Program-made: the position numbers and the translations under genes
Part shown: in pieces, positions 14,635-23,187 of the stretch
Position numbering within the stretch: position 1 is the stretch's first letter
Layout: each line of letters starts with the position of its first letter
Notes under the pieces: generated by a model
Databases searched by the model: none
What the model was told of the DNA's origin: nothing
What the model saw: the letters and a program-made list of their open reading frames with translations, nothing else
From: Candidatus Bathyarchaeota archaeon
Lineage (GTDB): Archaea; Thermoproteota; Bathyarchaeia; Bathyarchaeales; DTEX01
Length of the DNA: 24,394 bases
NCBI GenBank assembly: GCA_021158305.1
Contig: JAGGUU010000016.1
Location: 1-24,394 of the forward strand
Reading direction: 5' to 3'

Positions 14635-15429
14635 ACGATTCAGCTCTTCAGATATTCTCCTAGACTTCTCTATCCCCGCTCTTATGGCTGATTCTATATT
14701 CTCAGCGATTCGAAGCCTATTCATCTCCTTCAGCTCTTCCTCAGTGACTCCTCCTGGAGTTGCAACCTTCTCCATAATCTCAGATATTGACAGTTTTCCC
14801 TCTAAGAGAAGTTTTCCAGTTCCGATTAGGGATTGAGCAGAGGCGACTAGTGCGATTTCCTCCGGTAACCCTTCCTTCACACAAGCTTCACTAGCCGATC
14901 TGATCATGAACGATAAGTAAGCGGGAGCGCATCCACTCAACGCGGTTATCACATCCATCATCCTCTCATCTATCTCAACGAATCTTCCAAGCGCCTTCAA
15001 GATTTTCTCAACCGTGGTCTTGTCCTCACTGGATATGTTTTCATCGGTAGAGTATGCTGAGAAGGATTCTTTGACGAGAACTGCTAGGTTCGGCATCACT
15101 CTTACAAACTTGGCTTCCGGAGCGTTTTTCTTCAGCGATTCTAGACTAACAGCGGCAGCCATGGAAATAACGATTTTCCCCTTTATTTCTTCACGTATCT
15201 CCTTGATCACTCCCCTGACATCTTTTGGCTTTACACATATTATGATGATATCCGCCTCCTTAGCTGCCTTTCTATTGTCGCTTGTCACCTCGATTCCAAA
15301 ATCCCTGAGATGCATGATCTTCTTGGAGTGTCTCCTCGAAGCAATTACTCGATTTGCAATGCCGCTCTCTGCTAGGCTCCTCGCCACGGCGCTTCCTATA
15401 GATCCCGCTCCGATAATTGAGATTATCAT
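14620..15429 (-). CDS. proC: Pyrroline-5-carboxylate reductase
   Basis: A 269-aa protein of the ProC family, which reduces pyrroline-5-carboxylate to proline with NAD(P)H. The N-terminal Rossmann domain has IIGAGSIGSAVARSLAE and RVIASRRHSKK, then ADIIIICVKPKDV and VRVMPNLAVLV. The C-terminal helical domain has the substrate region ALSGCAPAYLSF (the family usually has SGSGPAY) and ATPGGVTEEELKEM (usually SPGGTT). These changes are mild and keep the shape. The ATG at 15429 has AGGGGAT ~9 nt upstream, and a TATA-like CTTTTTATCTT lies at ~15470-15481. It overlaps nadM tail to tail by 15 bp. Confidence 0.93.
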   Translation of the reverse strand: MIISIIGAGSIGSAVARSLAESGIANRVIASRRHSKKIMHLRDFGIEVTSDNRKAAKEADIIIICVKPKDVRGVIKEIREEIKGKIVISMAAAVSLESLKKNAPEAKFVRVMPNLAVLVKESFSAYSTDENISSEDKTTVEKILKALGRFVEIDERMMDVITALSGCAPAYLSFMIRSASEACVKEGLPEEIALVASAQSLIGTGKLLLEGKLSISEIMEKVATPGGVTEEELKEMNRLRIAENIESAIRAGIEKSRRISEELNRSLTL

Positions 15430-15469
15430 CTTATAATCCCCTAGAGCATATGGGGATAATTAGCACTTC

Positions 15470-15481
15470 AAGATAAAAAGA
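15470..15481 (-). promoter_or_regulatory. TATA-like promoter of proC
   Basis: On the minus strand CTCTTTTTATCT lies about 45 nt before the ATG at 15429, in the 144-bp gap shared with the divergent polB gene. On the plus strand AT-rich CTATTTATT near 15547-15555 is the likely polB promoter, ~23 nt before its TTG. Confidence 0.4.
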
Positions 15482-15573
15482 GGTTTCGTCTTCGCTCCGA
15501 GAAGACTCAGAGTTATAACGTCATAAAGGATTAATTCTACAAACACCTATTTATTCCAGAAGGGATTCCTTAA

Positions 15574-17985
15574 TTGCTTAAGAAGGGGAGAGGTGCACTG
15601 GAGACCTGTAAGTTTTGGCTGCTTGACATCAACTATGAAGTTAAAGATCATAAGCCTGAGGTTTGGTTATGGGGAATCGATGAAAAAGGAAGGCGCGTAT
15701 TGGTTATTGATAGATCTTTCCAGCCATACTTCTATGCTGTTCTTAAGGATTCTGAGGATCCGAGAAAGGTTTATGAGAGGATAATTAATGCTAAGGGGAA
15801 TCTTCCATTCATAACTGGCATTGAACTTGTTGATAAAAGATTTTTCGGAAAACCCGTGAAGGCGGTTAGGATCTGTTGTCAAGACCCAGACCTCATTGCT
15901 CAATATGCAAAAGCTATAAGGAAGATAGAGGGGGTGGAGGAGTGTCTAGAAACCGACATTCGATATTCGATGCGTTATCTGATAGATAACGATATGGCTT
16001 CATGCGCGTGGCATGAGGTTAAAGTAGAGGAAGAACCAAACGCTCGTGGACTCCAAGTTGACAAAATTTATTCAGCTTGTTCCCGACCGAAAAGAATAGA
16101 GAAGGAGAAGATTCCACATCTTAGAGTCCTAAGCTTCTTCCCCATCTGTTACGCCTCTCAAGGATCGCCTAGGCCGGAGAGAGATCCAGTAGTAGTGATC
16201 GCCGTAGCCACGAATGAAGGAGAGAAGAAGATTTTCACGGCTGAAGAGTATGATGACAAAAGATTAATGGAGTCTTTCATACGGTACATTAAAGCCTTCG
16301 ATCCAGACATAATAGTGGGCTATCAAACCAACCAGCAGTATTGGCAGTACTTAACGGATCGAGCTGCAACTCTCGGAGTAAAGTTTCTCATCGATCGTGC
16401 CGGAACTCAGCCTCACAGAAGTGTTTATGGACACGTCTCAATTACTGGACGAGCTTCAATGGATATGTTCGACTTTGCCGATGAGCTTCCCGAGCTTAAG
16501 GTGAAGTCCTTAGAGAACATGGCCGCCATCCTCGGCGTTAAGGACTTGAAGGAGCAAAAGATAATTCACGAACTTGAATATTCAGATTATTGGGATGATG
16601 AAGAGAAACGCCGGGAGCTACTGAACTTTGCTTCAGAGAAGGCTGAATGCTTGCTTGGGATCTTCGATAAATTCTTCATGTATGCATCTGAGCTCTCAAA
16701 GCTCGTAGGTATACCACTCGACCACATAGGTAAGGCAGCCGTCGGATTCAGGATAGAATGGTATCTAATTCGAGAAGCATACAAAATAGGTGAACTTGTG
16801 CCTGAACGGTTGGAGCAACGATATCTCCCATACGCTGGAGGAATGGTTCTTAAGCCAAAGCCAGGCATACACGAGAGCGTCTGCGTGCTGGACTTCAAAT
16901 CAATGTACCCAAATATAATGATAGAGAAGAACATTTCTCCTGATACGTATATTCCTCCATCAATAAAGACGGATGTGGAAGTAAACGTTGCACCAGAAGT
17001 CGGACATAGATTTCGGAAGAGCCCACCGGGCTTCTACAAAATCGTCCTGACAAAACTGATCTCTGCTAGGGAAGAAATTCAAAAGGCGATGAAGAAGCAT
17101 GATCCTAGAAGCATAGATTATCGTCTTCTAGATGCGAGGCAAAAAGCAGTAAAGGTGATCACGAATGCTGCATATGGATATGCAGGCTGGGTGGGTGCAC
17201 GGTGGTTCAGAAAACCTGTTGCGGAAGCTACTGCTGCTTGGGGAAGAAGCATGATCATGAAGAGTGTCAATATGGCGAAGGAGCTAGGTCTAGAAATAAT
17301 ATATGGAGATACCGATAGTCTCTTCATAAAGTATGAACCCGAAAAAGTCGAGACGCTCGTTAAAAGAATTCAGAAAGAGCTCGGCCTAGAAATAAGGCCT
17401 GAGAAGATCTATAAGAGAATCTTATTTACAGAGGCCAAGAAGCGATATTGTGGTCTCCTTCCCGACGGAAGCCTAGATAATGTTGGCTTAGAAGTCGTCC
17501 GCGGAGACTGGGCGAACGTTGCTAAGACGACACAGGAGCATGTTTTGGAGCTGGTTCTGAAAGAGAATTCTGTAAGCAAGGCTGTCGAGTTCGTGCGTTC
17601 CCTTATAGGCGACTTGCGAAAGCATAAAATTCCATATAGAGATCTAGTGATATGGAAGACGCTTACCAGACCTGTGGAAAAGTATAAGGTGAACGCGCCT
17701 CATGTAGAAGCCGCTAAGGTTCTGAAGAGAATGGGATGGAGCCTAACGGCAGGAGACCAAGTGGGCTACGTTATAATACGGGGTTCTGGAAGGCTCTATG
17801 AGAGGGCGAAGCCCTATATTCTAGCCTCTTATGAGGATGTTGACGTTGAATACTACATTAAAAACCAGATAGTCCCGGCGGCTCTTAGGATTCTCTCAAT
17901 GTTTGGCGTAAAGGAGAAAGATCTGATAGCTACTGAAACAAGAAGGCCGAAGACGCTTGCTGACTTCTTCTCTCCAAGCATCTAA
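15574..17985 (+). CDS. polB: Family B DNA polymerase with intact polymerase motifs but substituted exonuclease motifs
   Basis: An 803-aa archaeal PolB. The N-terminal domain includes DIRYSMRYLIDND (128-140). Polymerase motifs are complete: motif A DFKSMYPNIM (440-449), motif B RQKAVKVITNAAYG (522-535), motif C YGDTDSLF (577-584) and the KKRY motif. The proofreading site is not. Exo I reads LSFFPICY (186-193) where LSFDIEVY is expected, losing Asp and Glu. Exo II reads YQTNQQYW (250-257) where YN.NQFDW is expected. Exo III reads NFASEK (351-356) where Y...D is expected. The frame is unbroken through these points. The C-terminus KTLADFF is like a PCNA-binding (PIP) box. The start is a TTG with AGAAGGGA ~9 nt upstream. 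It converges with dnaG, overlapping by 4 bp. It should synthesise DNA without proofreading. Confidence 0.95.
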   Translation: MLKKGRGALETCKFWLLDINYEVKDHKPEVWLWGIDEKGRRVLVIDRSFQPYFYAVLKDSEDPRKVYERIINAKGNLPFITGIELVDKRFFGKPVKAVRICCQDPDLIAQYAKAIRKIEGVEECLETDIRYSMRYLIDNDMASCAWHEVKVEEEPNARGLQVDKIYSACSRPKRIEKEKIPHLRVLSFFPICYASQGSPRPERDPVVVIAVATNEGEKKIFTAEEYDDKRLMESFIRYIKAFDPDIIVGYQTNQQYWQYLTDRAATLGVKFLIDRAGTQPHRSVYGHVSITGRASMDMFDFADELPELKVKSLENMAAILGVKDLKEQKIIHELEYSDYWDDEEKRRELLNFASEKAECLLGIFDKFFMYASELSKLVGIPLDHIGKAAVGFRIEWYLIREAYKIGELVPERLEQRYLPYAGGMVLKPKPGIHESVCVLDFKSMYPNIMIEKNISPDTYIPPSIKTDVEVNVAPEVGHRFRKSPPGFYKIVLTKLISAREEIQKAMKKHDPRSIDYRLLDARQKAVKVITNAAYGYAGWVGARWFRKPVAEATAAWGRSMIMKSVNMAKELGLEIIYGDTDSLFIKYEPEKVETLVKRIQKELGLEIRPEKIYKRILFTEAKKRYCGLLPDGSLDNVGLEVVRGDWANVAKTTQEHVLELVLKENSVSKAVEFVRSLIGDLRKHKIPYRDLVIWKTLTRPVEKYKVNAPHVEAAKVLKRMGWSLTAGDQVGYVIIRGSGRLYERAKPYILASYEDVDVEYYIKNQIVPAALRILSMFGVKEKDLIATETRRPKTLADFFSPSI

Positions 17986-19121
17986 TCTAATATATTATTG
18001 AAGGTTAAGAGCTTAACGTTAAGTGGTTGTTTAATAACATCAGAGATTCTCACAGCGACTAGATACTTAATGTTCTTCTCACTTGCAATATCTACGAGTC
18101 TCTGAGTTATGACTCCGTCGAAAACAACCGTGTCGACGTTATCCATATCCTTCAGCTTATTAGCTAATTCGCTGACTGGAAGACGCATTATTTCATTCAT
18201 ATCCTTGTCTAAAAGTATCGCTTCCCGTGTGCCTTCTAACTTCTTAGCAGCCTCTCCAATCTCTTTAGGAACAAGTATCTTCCTTCTCTTCCTCTTCTTC
18301 CTCTTAAGGAGATCCTCAACTGGAACCCTATTTTTAAGGGCTTCCTCAATCTCTCTAGCGTTTAGATCTTCAACTTCCTTGCCTTTGGGAGCCCTAGCAA
18401 CATACTTTATCTTAGCCACTTGAAGAAGCTCCTTAAGTATCAAGTCTCCTCCTCTATCTCCATCAAGAAAGGCCGTTGCTTCCTTCTCCTTGGTCAGCTT
18501 TATTATAGTCTCTGGAATCTTCACGCCTTCTAAAGCTATAACGTTTTGTATTCCAACCTTAAGTAAGTTGATGACGTCCGCTCTTCCCTCGACAATTATT
18601 ATCTCCTTAGCAGAATCTATGTCAGGTCCCGCCGTCAATTTTTCAGGCCCATATTTCTGGACGCGGCTGACCCTTAAGATCTCAGAGACTTCCCTGAATA
18701 TCTCCTCTGTTTCAGGCTGCTTTTCAAGATTCCACTGATGGAGGATCTCTTTAGCTCTTTCAATTATCGCCTTACGTTTGACTTCTCTAACATCCTCTAT
18801 CTTCTCCAGCCAGACGCGGGCTTTACAGGGGCCTATCCTTTCTATGCTTTCAATACTGGCGGCTATTATAGCCGTTGAAACCCTATCTAGACTCGTAGGA
18901 ATTATTATCTTTCCCCTTGTCTTGTCTTTTTCAGACTTAAGTTCAATCTCTATTCTGCCCACCCTACCAGTCTTATGGAGTTCTCTTAGGTCTAGCTCGG
19001 AACCAAATAGGCCTTCTGTTTGTCCAAAAACAGCCCCTATAACATCGGGCTTCTCCACTACCCCCTCGACTTCAAAATTCGCTTTAATAACATATTTAAC
19101 TGTGAAAGATTGAGAAGACAA
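17982..19121 (-). CDS. dnaG: Archaeal DnaG-type primase (TOPRIM)
   Basis: About 379 aa of the archaeal DnaG family. The N-terminal part carries the archaeal-specific KPDVIGAVFGQTEGLFG and KTRGKIIIPTSLDR. The TOPRIM domain follows (about 165-270), with EIIIVEGRADVINLLK (catalytic Glu) and ATAFLDGDRGGDLILKEL (the DxD pair). A basic linker (KRKKRKRRK) precedes the C-terminal part, with VFDGVITQRLVDIASEKNIK. Archaeal DnaG is reported to make RNA primers and also to associate with the exosome, so its role may be double. The frame opens at GTG 19130, but the near-perfect ribosome binding site GAGGTGAT (19126-19133) covers that codon, so I choose the TTG at 19121, 4 nt after it. A TATA-like box lies at ~19151-19163. 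Confidence 0.95.
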   Translation of the reverse strand: MSSQSFTVKYVIKANFEVEGVVEKPDVIGAVFGQTEGLFGSELDLRELHKTGRVGRIEIELKSEKDKTRGKIIIPTSLDRVSTAIIAASIESIERIGPCKARVWLEKIEDVREVKRKAIIERAKEILHQWNLEKQPETEEIFREVSEILRVSRVQKYGPEKLTAGPDIDSAKEIIIVEGRADVINLLKVGIQNVIALEGVKIPETIIKLTKEKEATAFLDGDRGGDLILKELLQVAKIKYVARAPKGKEVEDLNAREIEEALKNRVPVEDLLKRKKRKRRKILVPKEIGEAAKKLEGTREAILLDKDMNEIMRLPVSELANKLKDMDNVDTVVFDGVITQRLVDIASEKNIKYLVAVRISDVIKQPLNVKLLTFNNILD

Positions 19122-19184
19122 TTCTATCACCTCACAATATCCATGGAATATTATCTATTTAAGTCACGTTTACTATTTTAACTC

Positions 19185-19610
19185 TCAGTCGCTCAATATA
19201 TCTTTACCTATTTTTTCCTTTAGGGTCTTAATGTATCTGGCTAGACTTTCTATATCTTTAACGTCTCTTCCAGCCAGGCTGAGTAGTCTCCTCCAAAAGG
19301 TAAGATTCGGCTTGGCTCTCATCTCTTCTAGATGCTTAGCCAAACGTGTTGTCCACTCTCTTCCCCGCCTATCAAAGTCCATCAAAAGAATAACCTCCGT
19401 TGCTCTTCGCCGTTCCACCTCCGCAAGGACATCAATAAAACTCCTACCGGAGGCTTTCACAGGTAAAATTTCTCCCTTCACTCCTAGACTTCTCAAAGAT
19501 CTGACATCTCTCTCGCCCTCAACGACTACGAGGGCGCCCTCGGATGATATCTGCCTTAACTCCTCAAGTATCTTATTTATCTCCTCGAGTTTTCTCTCAA
19601 ATGCGCTCAT
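19185..19610 (-). CDS. Small TOPRIM-domain protein
   Basis: A 141-aa stand-alone TOPRIM protein. A helical start (FERKLEEINKILEELRQ) is followed by ALVVVEGERDVRSLRSLG with the catalytic Glu, and by VILLMDFDRRGREWTTRLAK with the DxD pair. The ~50-residue tail is helical and basic. Related small archaeal TOPRIM proteins (COG1658-like, near RNase M5) have no settled function; cleavage or binding of RNA or DNA is likely from the family. Its ATG overlaps the stop of the DUF99 gene (ATGA), so the two are translationally coupled. It ends ~60 bp upstream of dnaG, which also contains a TOPRIM domain. Confidence 0.88.
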   Translation of the reverse strand: MSAFERKLEEINKILEELRQISSEGALVVVEGERDVRSLRSLGVKGEILPVKASGRSFIDVLAEVERRRATEVILLMDFDRRGREWTTRLAKHLEEMRAKPNLTFWRRLLSLAGRDVKDIESLARYIKTLKEKIGKDILSD

Positions 19611-20200
19611 GCGGTCCCCGCCGATACGTCCAAGCTTTTAACTATAGATCTAGCAAGTAGTCTAGCTATCCTTAAAGGTTCAGGAATAGCCCCTTCGAAC
19701 GTAAATCTATTCAGTACTCCCTTAGCTTCCTCAATCCTCATGCCTATAAACCTGATATAAACTACGTGGCCTGTGGAGAGCTTCACAGGCACTCTATCCT
19801 TGTTCTTTCGATAGATCTCAACGCGATGTTCCCAATCCTCTGGGAATAGTTCACGAAAGTATCTCTCTAATCCGGCTGATTCATTGTACGTTACGCAGAT
19901 TAACGGTAACCCTGTTTCCCCGGCGACTTTATGCAAATCTATCACATTGTACCAGCTTATAACGCATCCATTCAGCAAAAGAAGATTTATATCATCTCTT
20001 CCGAGTCTTCTATGCATCTCTAAGATTCTCTCCGTCGCATCCATTCCTCCAACAGTTGCCTTGGAAAAAGTGAATCCGTCAATTTTCATATCTGCCCGCA
20101 TAACTACTCCTGCTAAGACTGATTCTTTGCTTACACCCTTAACGAAGCTCTCTGAAATTCCTAAAGCTCTAAACCCCTTCTTGTGAATATGTAATCGCAT
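19607..20200 (-). CDS. DUF99 family protein (endonuclease V-like fold)
   Basis: A 197-aa protein of the archaeal DUF99 (UPF0215, 'endonuclease dU') family. The N-terminal KKGFRALGISESF is the family hallmark, with IDGFTFSKATVGGMDATE, the central INLLLLNGCVISWYNVIDLH and the late VYIRFIGMRIEEAKGVLNRF. The family is predicted to share the RNase H-like fold of endonuclease V; enzyme activity on damaged DNA has been proposed. The frame is open to 20221, but the ATG at 20200 gives the normal family N-terminus. It is the first gene of a coupled pair with the TOPRIM protein. This makes a nucleic-acid repair or processing role likely for both (inference). Confidence 0.9.
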   Translation of the reverse strand: MRLHIHKKGFRALGISESFVKGVSKESVLAGVVMRADMKIDGFTFSKATVGGMDATERILEMHRRLGRDDINLLLLNGCVISWYNVIDLHKVAGETGLPLICVTYNESAGLERYFRELFPEDWEHRVEIYRKNKDRVPVKLSTGHVVYIRFIGMRIEEAKGVLNRFTFEGAIPEPLRIARLLARSIVKSLDVSAGTA

Positions 20201-20272
20201 AGCCTTTCCCTTCCAACACACATAAGTCGCTTAAGAGAAGTCTCTAAAACAATATTCAGAAGGAGCTTATAC

Positions 20273-20392
20273 ATGGATGTTAATAAAGCTCTCCCATTTA
20301 AGAACGATTCCTCAAGTTTTCAATTTGCTGGCATATATGATAATCATTTAGATTTCAAAAAATTAAGTAAGTTTTCTATTTTTTTGCGTTGA
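20273..20392 (+). CDS. Candidate small protein, 39 aa, in the DUF99-GINS gap
   Basis: In the ~365-bp gap between DUF99 and GINS a 39-codon frame starts at an ATG with GAAGGAG 7 nt upstream (20259-20265), one of the better ribosome binding sites in the window. The product begins MDVNKALPFKNDSS and ends KFSIFLR; it has no recognisable domain and no membrane helix. T-rich tracts overlap and follow its end (20371-20396). Such a frame could arise by chance in AT-rich DNA. The rest of the gap holds only the GINS promoter. Confidence 0.25.
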   Translation: MDVNKALPFKNDSSSFQFAGIYDNHLDFKKLSKFSIFLR

Positions 20393-20506
20393 TTTTTGTA
20401 GACATGCTGTGCCTATACAGAACGGAAATTTATTCCTTCCAGAATCTCTTCGATCCGATTTTTAGGCTAGGAAAAGGTTTTTCTCAAAGAAGCCAAAGCA
20501 TCGCAT

Positions 20507-20517
20507 CTTTATTATAT
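20507..20517 (+). promoter_or_regulatory. TATA-like promoter of the GINS-MCM-Hel308 operon
   Basis: CTTTATTATAT lies ~55 nt before the TTG of the GINS gene, giving a leader of ~25 nt that contains GAGGAT near 20555-20560 as ribosome binding site. No other promoter-like box is seen before MCM or Hel308. Confidence 0.45.
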
Positions 20518-20565
20518 CCCTTCTTCCATCAATATTTCTGGGCTCTAATAGGCTGAGGATCAGTC

Positions 20566-21117
20566 TTGGCGGAGAAAAAGATAGCATCAAGTATCGAAGA
20601 TGCAGATTATCTGTTCGAGAATAAGCCTTCGAGAGTGATTGCTTTAAGAAGTTCTCCGAAGATTGAGTTAGCTGGCTTCACCGTTGGGCCATTTGAGGAA
20701 GGAAACGAATATGAAGTGAGACGTTGGGTAGCTGAGAGGCTTGAAGAGGAAGGTATAGTCCGCCTAAGGGAAGATGAGGAATTATCTTCCTCAACTCTGT
20801 ATCCGATCCTTCATAGGGAACGTATTCAGCCCCTAAGCAGCCTCTCATCACTTCCAGAAGACTTTTATCCCAGACTGAGACGGATTCTAGAAAGCCTCAA
20901 AAAAGCCTCTAGGCTAAGCCCAGATAAAATGAGGGAATACGAATATGTTGAGAATCTTTCAAAGGATATCGTTAGTTGCCGGCTTAAAAAGATAGTTTCG
21001 CTTGCATCCACTCTGAGCCAGAGGAGCCAACTTGTGAGGAATCTAACTCCAGAGGAGACGGCTTTATACAATGAGTTGACTCGTATCATAAATGAGTGGA
21101 GGAGTAGAATTCTTTAG
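20566..21117 (+). CDS. gins23: Archaeal GINS complex subunit, GINS23-like (B-A domain order)
   Basis: A 183-aa GINS protein. A small beta domain comes first (about 20-70: KIELAGFTVGPFEEGNEYEV, RRWVAERLEEEGIVRL). A helical A domain follows, with LPEDFYPRLRRILESL and RLKKIVSLASTL and ending LTPEETALYNELTRIINEWR. B before A is the order of the GINS23 type, and in Sulfolobus the GINS23 gene also stands next to MCM. GINS joins MCM and Cdc45/RecJ to form the replicative helicase complex. The start is a TTG, so the coding frame is easy to miss. MCM follows 13 nt later. Assignment as GINS rests on pattern; the 23/51 choice is less sure. Confidence 0.85.
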   Translation: MAEKKIASSIEDADYLFENKPSRVIALRSSPKIELAGFTVGPFEEGNEYEVRRWVAERLEEEGIVRLREDEELSSSTLYPILHRERIQPLSSLSSLPEDFYPRLRRILESLKKASRLSPDKMREYEYVENLSKDIVSCRLKKIVSLASTLSQRSQLVRNLTPEETALYNELTRIINEWRSRIL

Positions 21118-21130
21118 GAGAAAGAATGAA

Positions 21131-23170
21131 ATGACAGAAATAGTTATAGAGAAACCTCAGGAAAGATTCCAGCTTGTCCTAAAATCGGATAAGTACCGTG
21201 AAAGAATATCCCAAATGGCGCTTAACGGCTCATCTTCCCTAATTGTTGATTTTGAGGATATACTTGTCGCTGATAGCAAACTGGCGGAAGGCTTACTCGA
21301 AAAGCCAGATGAATATTTGAGATATGCAAACAACGCCGCCTTTGATCAACTGCAAATACAAGATCCGGAGTATGCCGAGAAGATAAGAGAGCGGGGAGTC
21401 ACCGTTAGGATAAGGGGAATCCCCTACGTAACCCCATTAAGAAGCCTCAGTTCCGAGCATATAGGCAAGCTCGTCATGATTGAGGGCATCGTGATACGAG
21501 CGACGAATGTTAGGCCACTAGTTACGAAGGCAATTTTCAGATGTAGGAGATGTGATCAGCTAATAGAGGTGCCCCAAACTGGAACGTTCCTGGTTCCTCC
21601 ATCTCGATGCACAAACCCGGACTGTAGATCGACTGGAAGATTCGACTTTGTTCAGGAAGAATCTGAATTCGTCGATTCACAGGAGATTCGAATCCAAGAG
21701 TATCCTGAGGATCTGCCTCCCGGACAGACTCCCCGATCATTAAATATTCAGCTCATAGGTAAGGATTTGGTGAATGTTGCACAGCCTGGAGATCGCATCT
21801 ATGCGGTGGGCATAGTCAGAGCTGAGGATAGATCCTCTTCGAGAAGAGGAAAGCTGAGAGCATTCGGACTCTACTTAGATGCAAACTTCATCGATACTAA
21901 AGGGAAGGAGCCAGAATCTATAGAGATCACTCCGGAGGAGGAGCGGAAGATACTCGAGATAGCTAAGGATCCAAATGTTCATGAGAAGATTATCAAGTCT
22001 ATAGCTCCCTCGATCTATGGTTATGAACATATTAAGGAGGCCATAATGTATCTGCTCTTCGGAGGAGTTCCAAAGCGTCTGCCAGACATAAATATAAGAG
22101 GCGAGCTCAATATTCTGCTGATCGGAGATCCGGGAACAGCGAAGTCTCAGCTTCTTAGATATGTTCCCCGAATCGCTCCTAGAGGCTTATATACCAGTGG
22201 GAGGGGAACGACAGCCGCCGGATTAACCGCAGCTGTTCTGCCAAGTCCTACGGGAGGCATGACTCTGGAGGCGGGGGCTCTCGTTCTAGCTGATCGCGGC
22301 ATAGCATGCATCGATGAGATCGACAAGATGCGTCCTGAAGATAGAGTCGCCATACATGAGGCTATGGAACAGCATACAATCTCAATCGCGAAGGGAGGAA
22401 TAGTCGCAACTCTTAACGCCAGGACAGCTATCTTAGCCGCTGCGAATCCGGCTCTCGGAAGATACGACGCCTACAGAACGGTTGCTGAGAATATCTCCCT
22501 TCCAGTTACGATACTCTCAAGATTCGATTTAATATTCGTCTTAAGAGATACTCCGGAAAGGGAACGCGATGCTCGAATGAGCGAGCATATTTTGGAGATG
22601 CATAGGAGGCATGCTCCCCCAGCGGAGCCGATTATTCCTCCGGATCTTCTGAGAAAGTATATCGCGTATGCTAGAGGCATAAACCCGATCTTAACGCCTG
22701 AGGCTATGAAGCGGCTTAAAGAGTTCTATCTTGAGATGCGTTCAGCCAGTGAGTCTGAAGGCTCTCCAATAGCAATAACTGCGCGTCAGCTTGAGTCTCT
22801 TGTGAGAATAGCCGAAGCCAGAGCTCGTGCAGCTTTGAGAGATCGCGTGCTTCCTGAGGATGCCGAGCACGCTATAGCGATTATGAAGAGGTCTCTTGAA
22901 GAATCTGGCATAGACGTTTCATCCAACAAGATCGATATCGACATAATCATGACTGGGAAGCCTAAGAGTCTTCAAGATAAGCTTCGTTTAGTTCTAAATA
23001 TTCTGATTGAGATGGAGAGGGAGACAGGAGTAGCTAAGAGATCCGATCTTATAGAGAAGCTCACAACGGAGTATGATATCACAAGGGCTGAGGCTGAAAG
23101 GCTGATAGGTCAGCTTCTCAGAGAGGGCACAATATACGAGCCTAGAAATGGCTATCTGAAGAAGACTTGA
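21131..23170 (+). CDS. mcm: MCM replicative DNA helicase
   Basis: A 679-aa MCM. The N-terminal domain has a zinc site (C138-x2-C141 and C160-x4-C165) and an OB fold (GKLVMIEGIVIRATNVRP). The AAA+ domain holds Walker A GDPGTAKS (332-339), Walker B IACIDEIDKM (391-400) and the arginine-finger motif LSRFDLIF. A short winged helix closes the protein (LTTEYDITRAEAERLIGQL). It forms the hexamer that unwinds DNA 3' to 5' at the fork. The frame is open from 21092 inside the GINS gene, but the ATG at 21131 has GGAGAAAG 10 nt upstream and gives a normal N-terminus. It is the second gene of an operon between GINS and Hel308. Confidence 0.97.
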   Translation: MTEIVIEKPQERFQLVLKSDKYRERISQMALNGSSSLIVDFEDILVADSKLAEGLLEKPDEYLRYANNAAFDQLQIQDPEYAEKIRERGVTVRIRGIPYVTPLRSLSSEHIGKLVMIEGIVIRATNVRPLVTKAIFRCRRCDQLIEVPQTGTFLVPPSRCTNPDCRSTGRFDFVQEESEFVDSQEIRIQEYPEDLPPGQTPRSLNIQLIGKDLVNVAQPGDRIYAVGIVRAEDRSSSRRGKLRAFGLYLDANFIDTKGKEPESIEITPEEERKILEIAKDPNVHEKIIKSIAPSIYGYEHIKEAIMYLLFGGVPKRLPDINIRGELNILLIGDPGTAKSQLLRYVPRIAPRGLYTSGRGTTAAGLTAAVLPSPTGGMTLEAGALVLADRGIACIDEIDKMRPEDRVAIHEAMEQHTISIAKGGIVATLNARTAILAAANPALGRYDAYRTVAENISLPVTILSRFDLIFVLRDTPERERDARMSEHILEMHRRHAPPAEPIIPPDLLRKYIAYARGINPILTPEAMKRLKEFYLEMRSASESEGSPIAITARQLESLVRIAEARARAALRDRVLPEDAEHAIAIMKRSLEESGIDVSSNKIDIDIIMTGKPKSLQDKLRLVLNILIEMERETGVAKRSDLIEKLTTEYDITRAEAERLIGQLLREGTIYEPRNGYLKKT

Positions 23171-23187
23171 AAAAGGGCTGAAGATTT

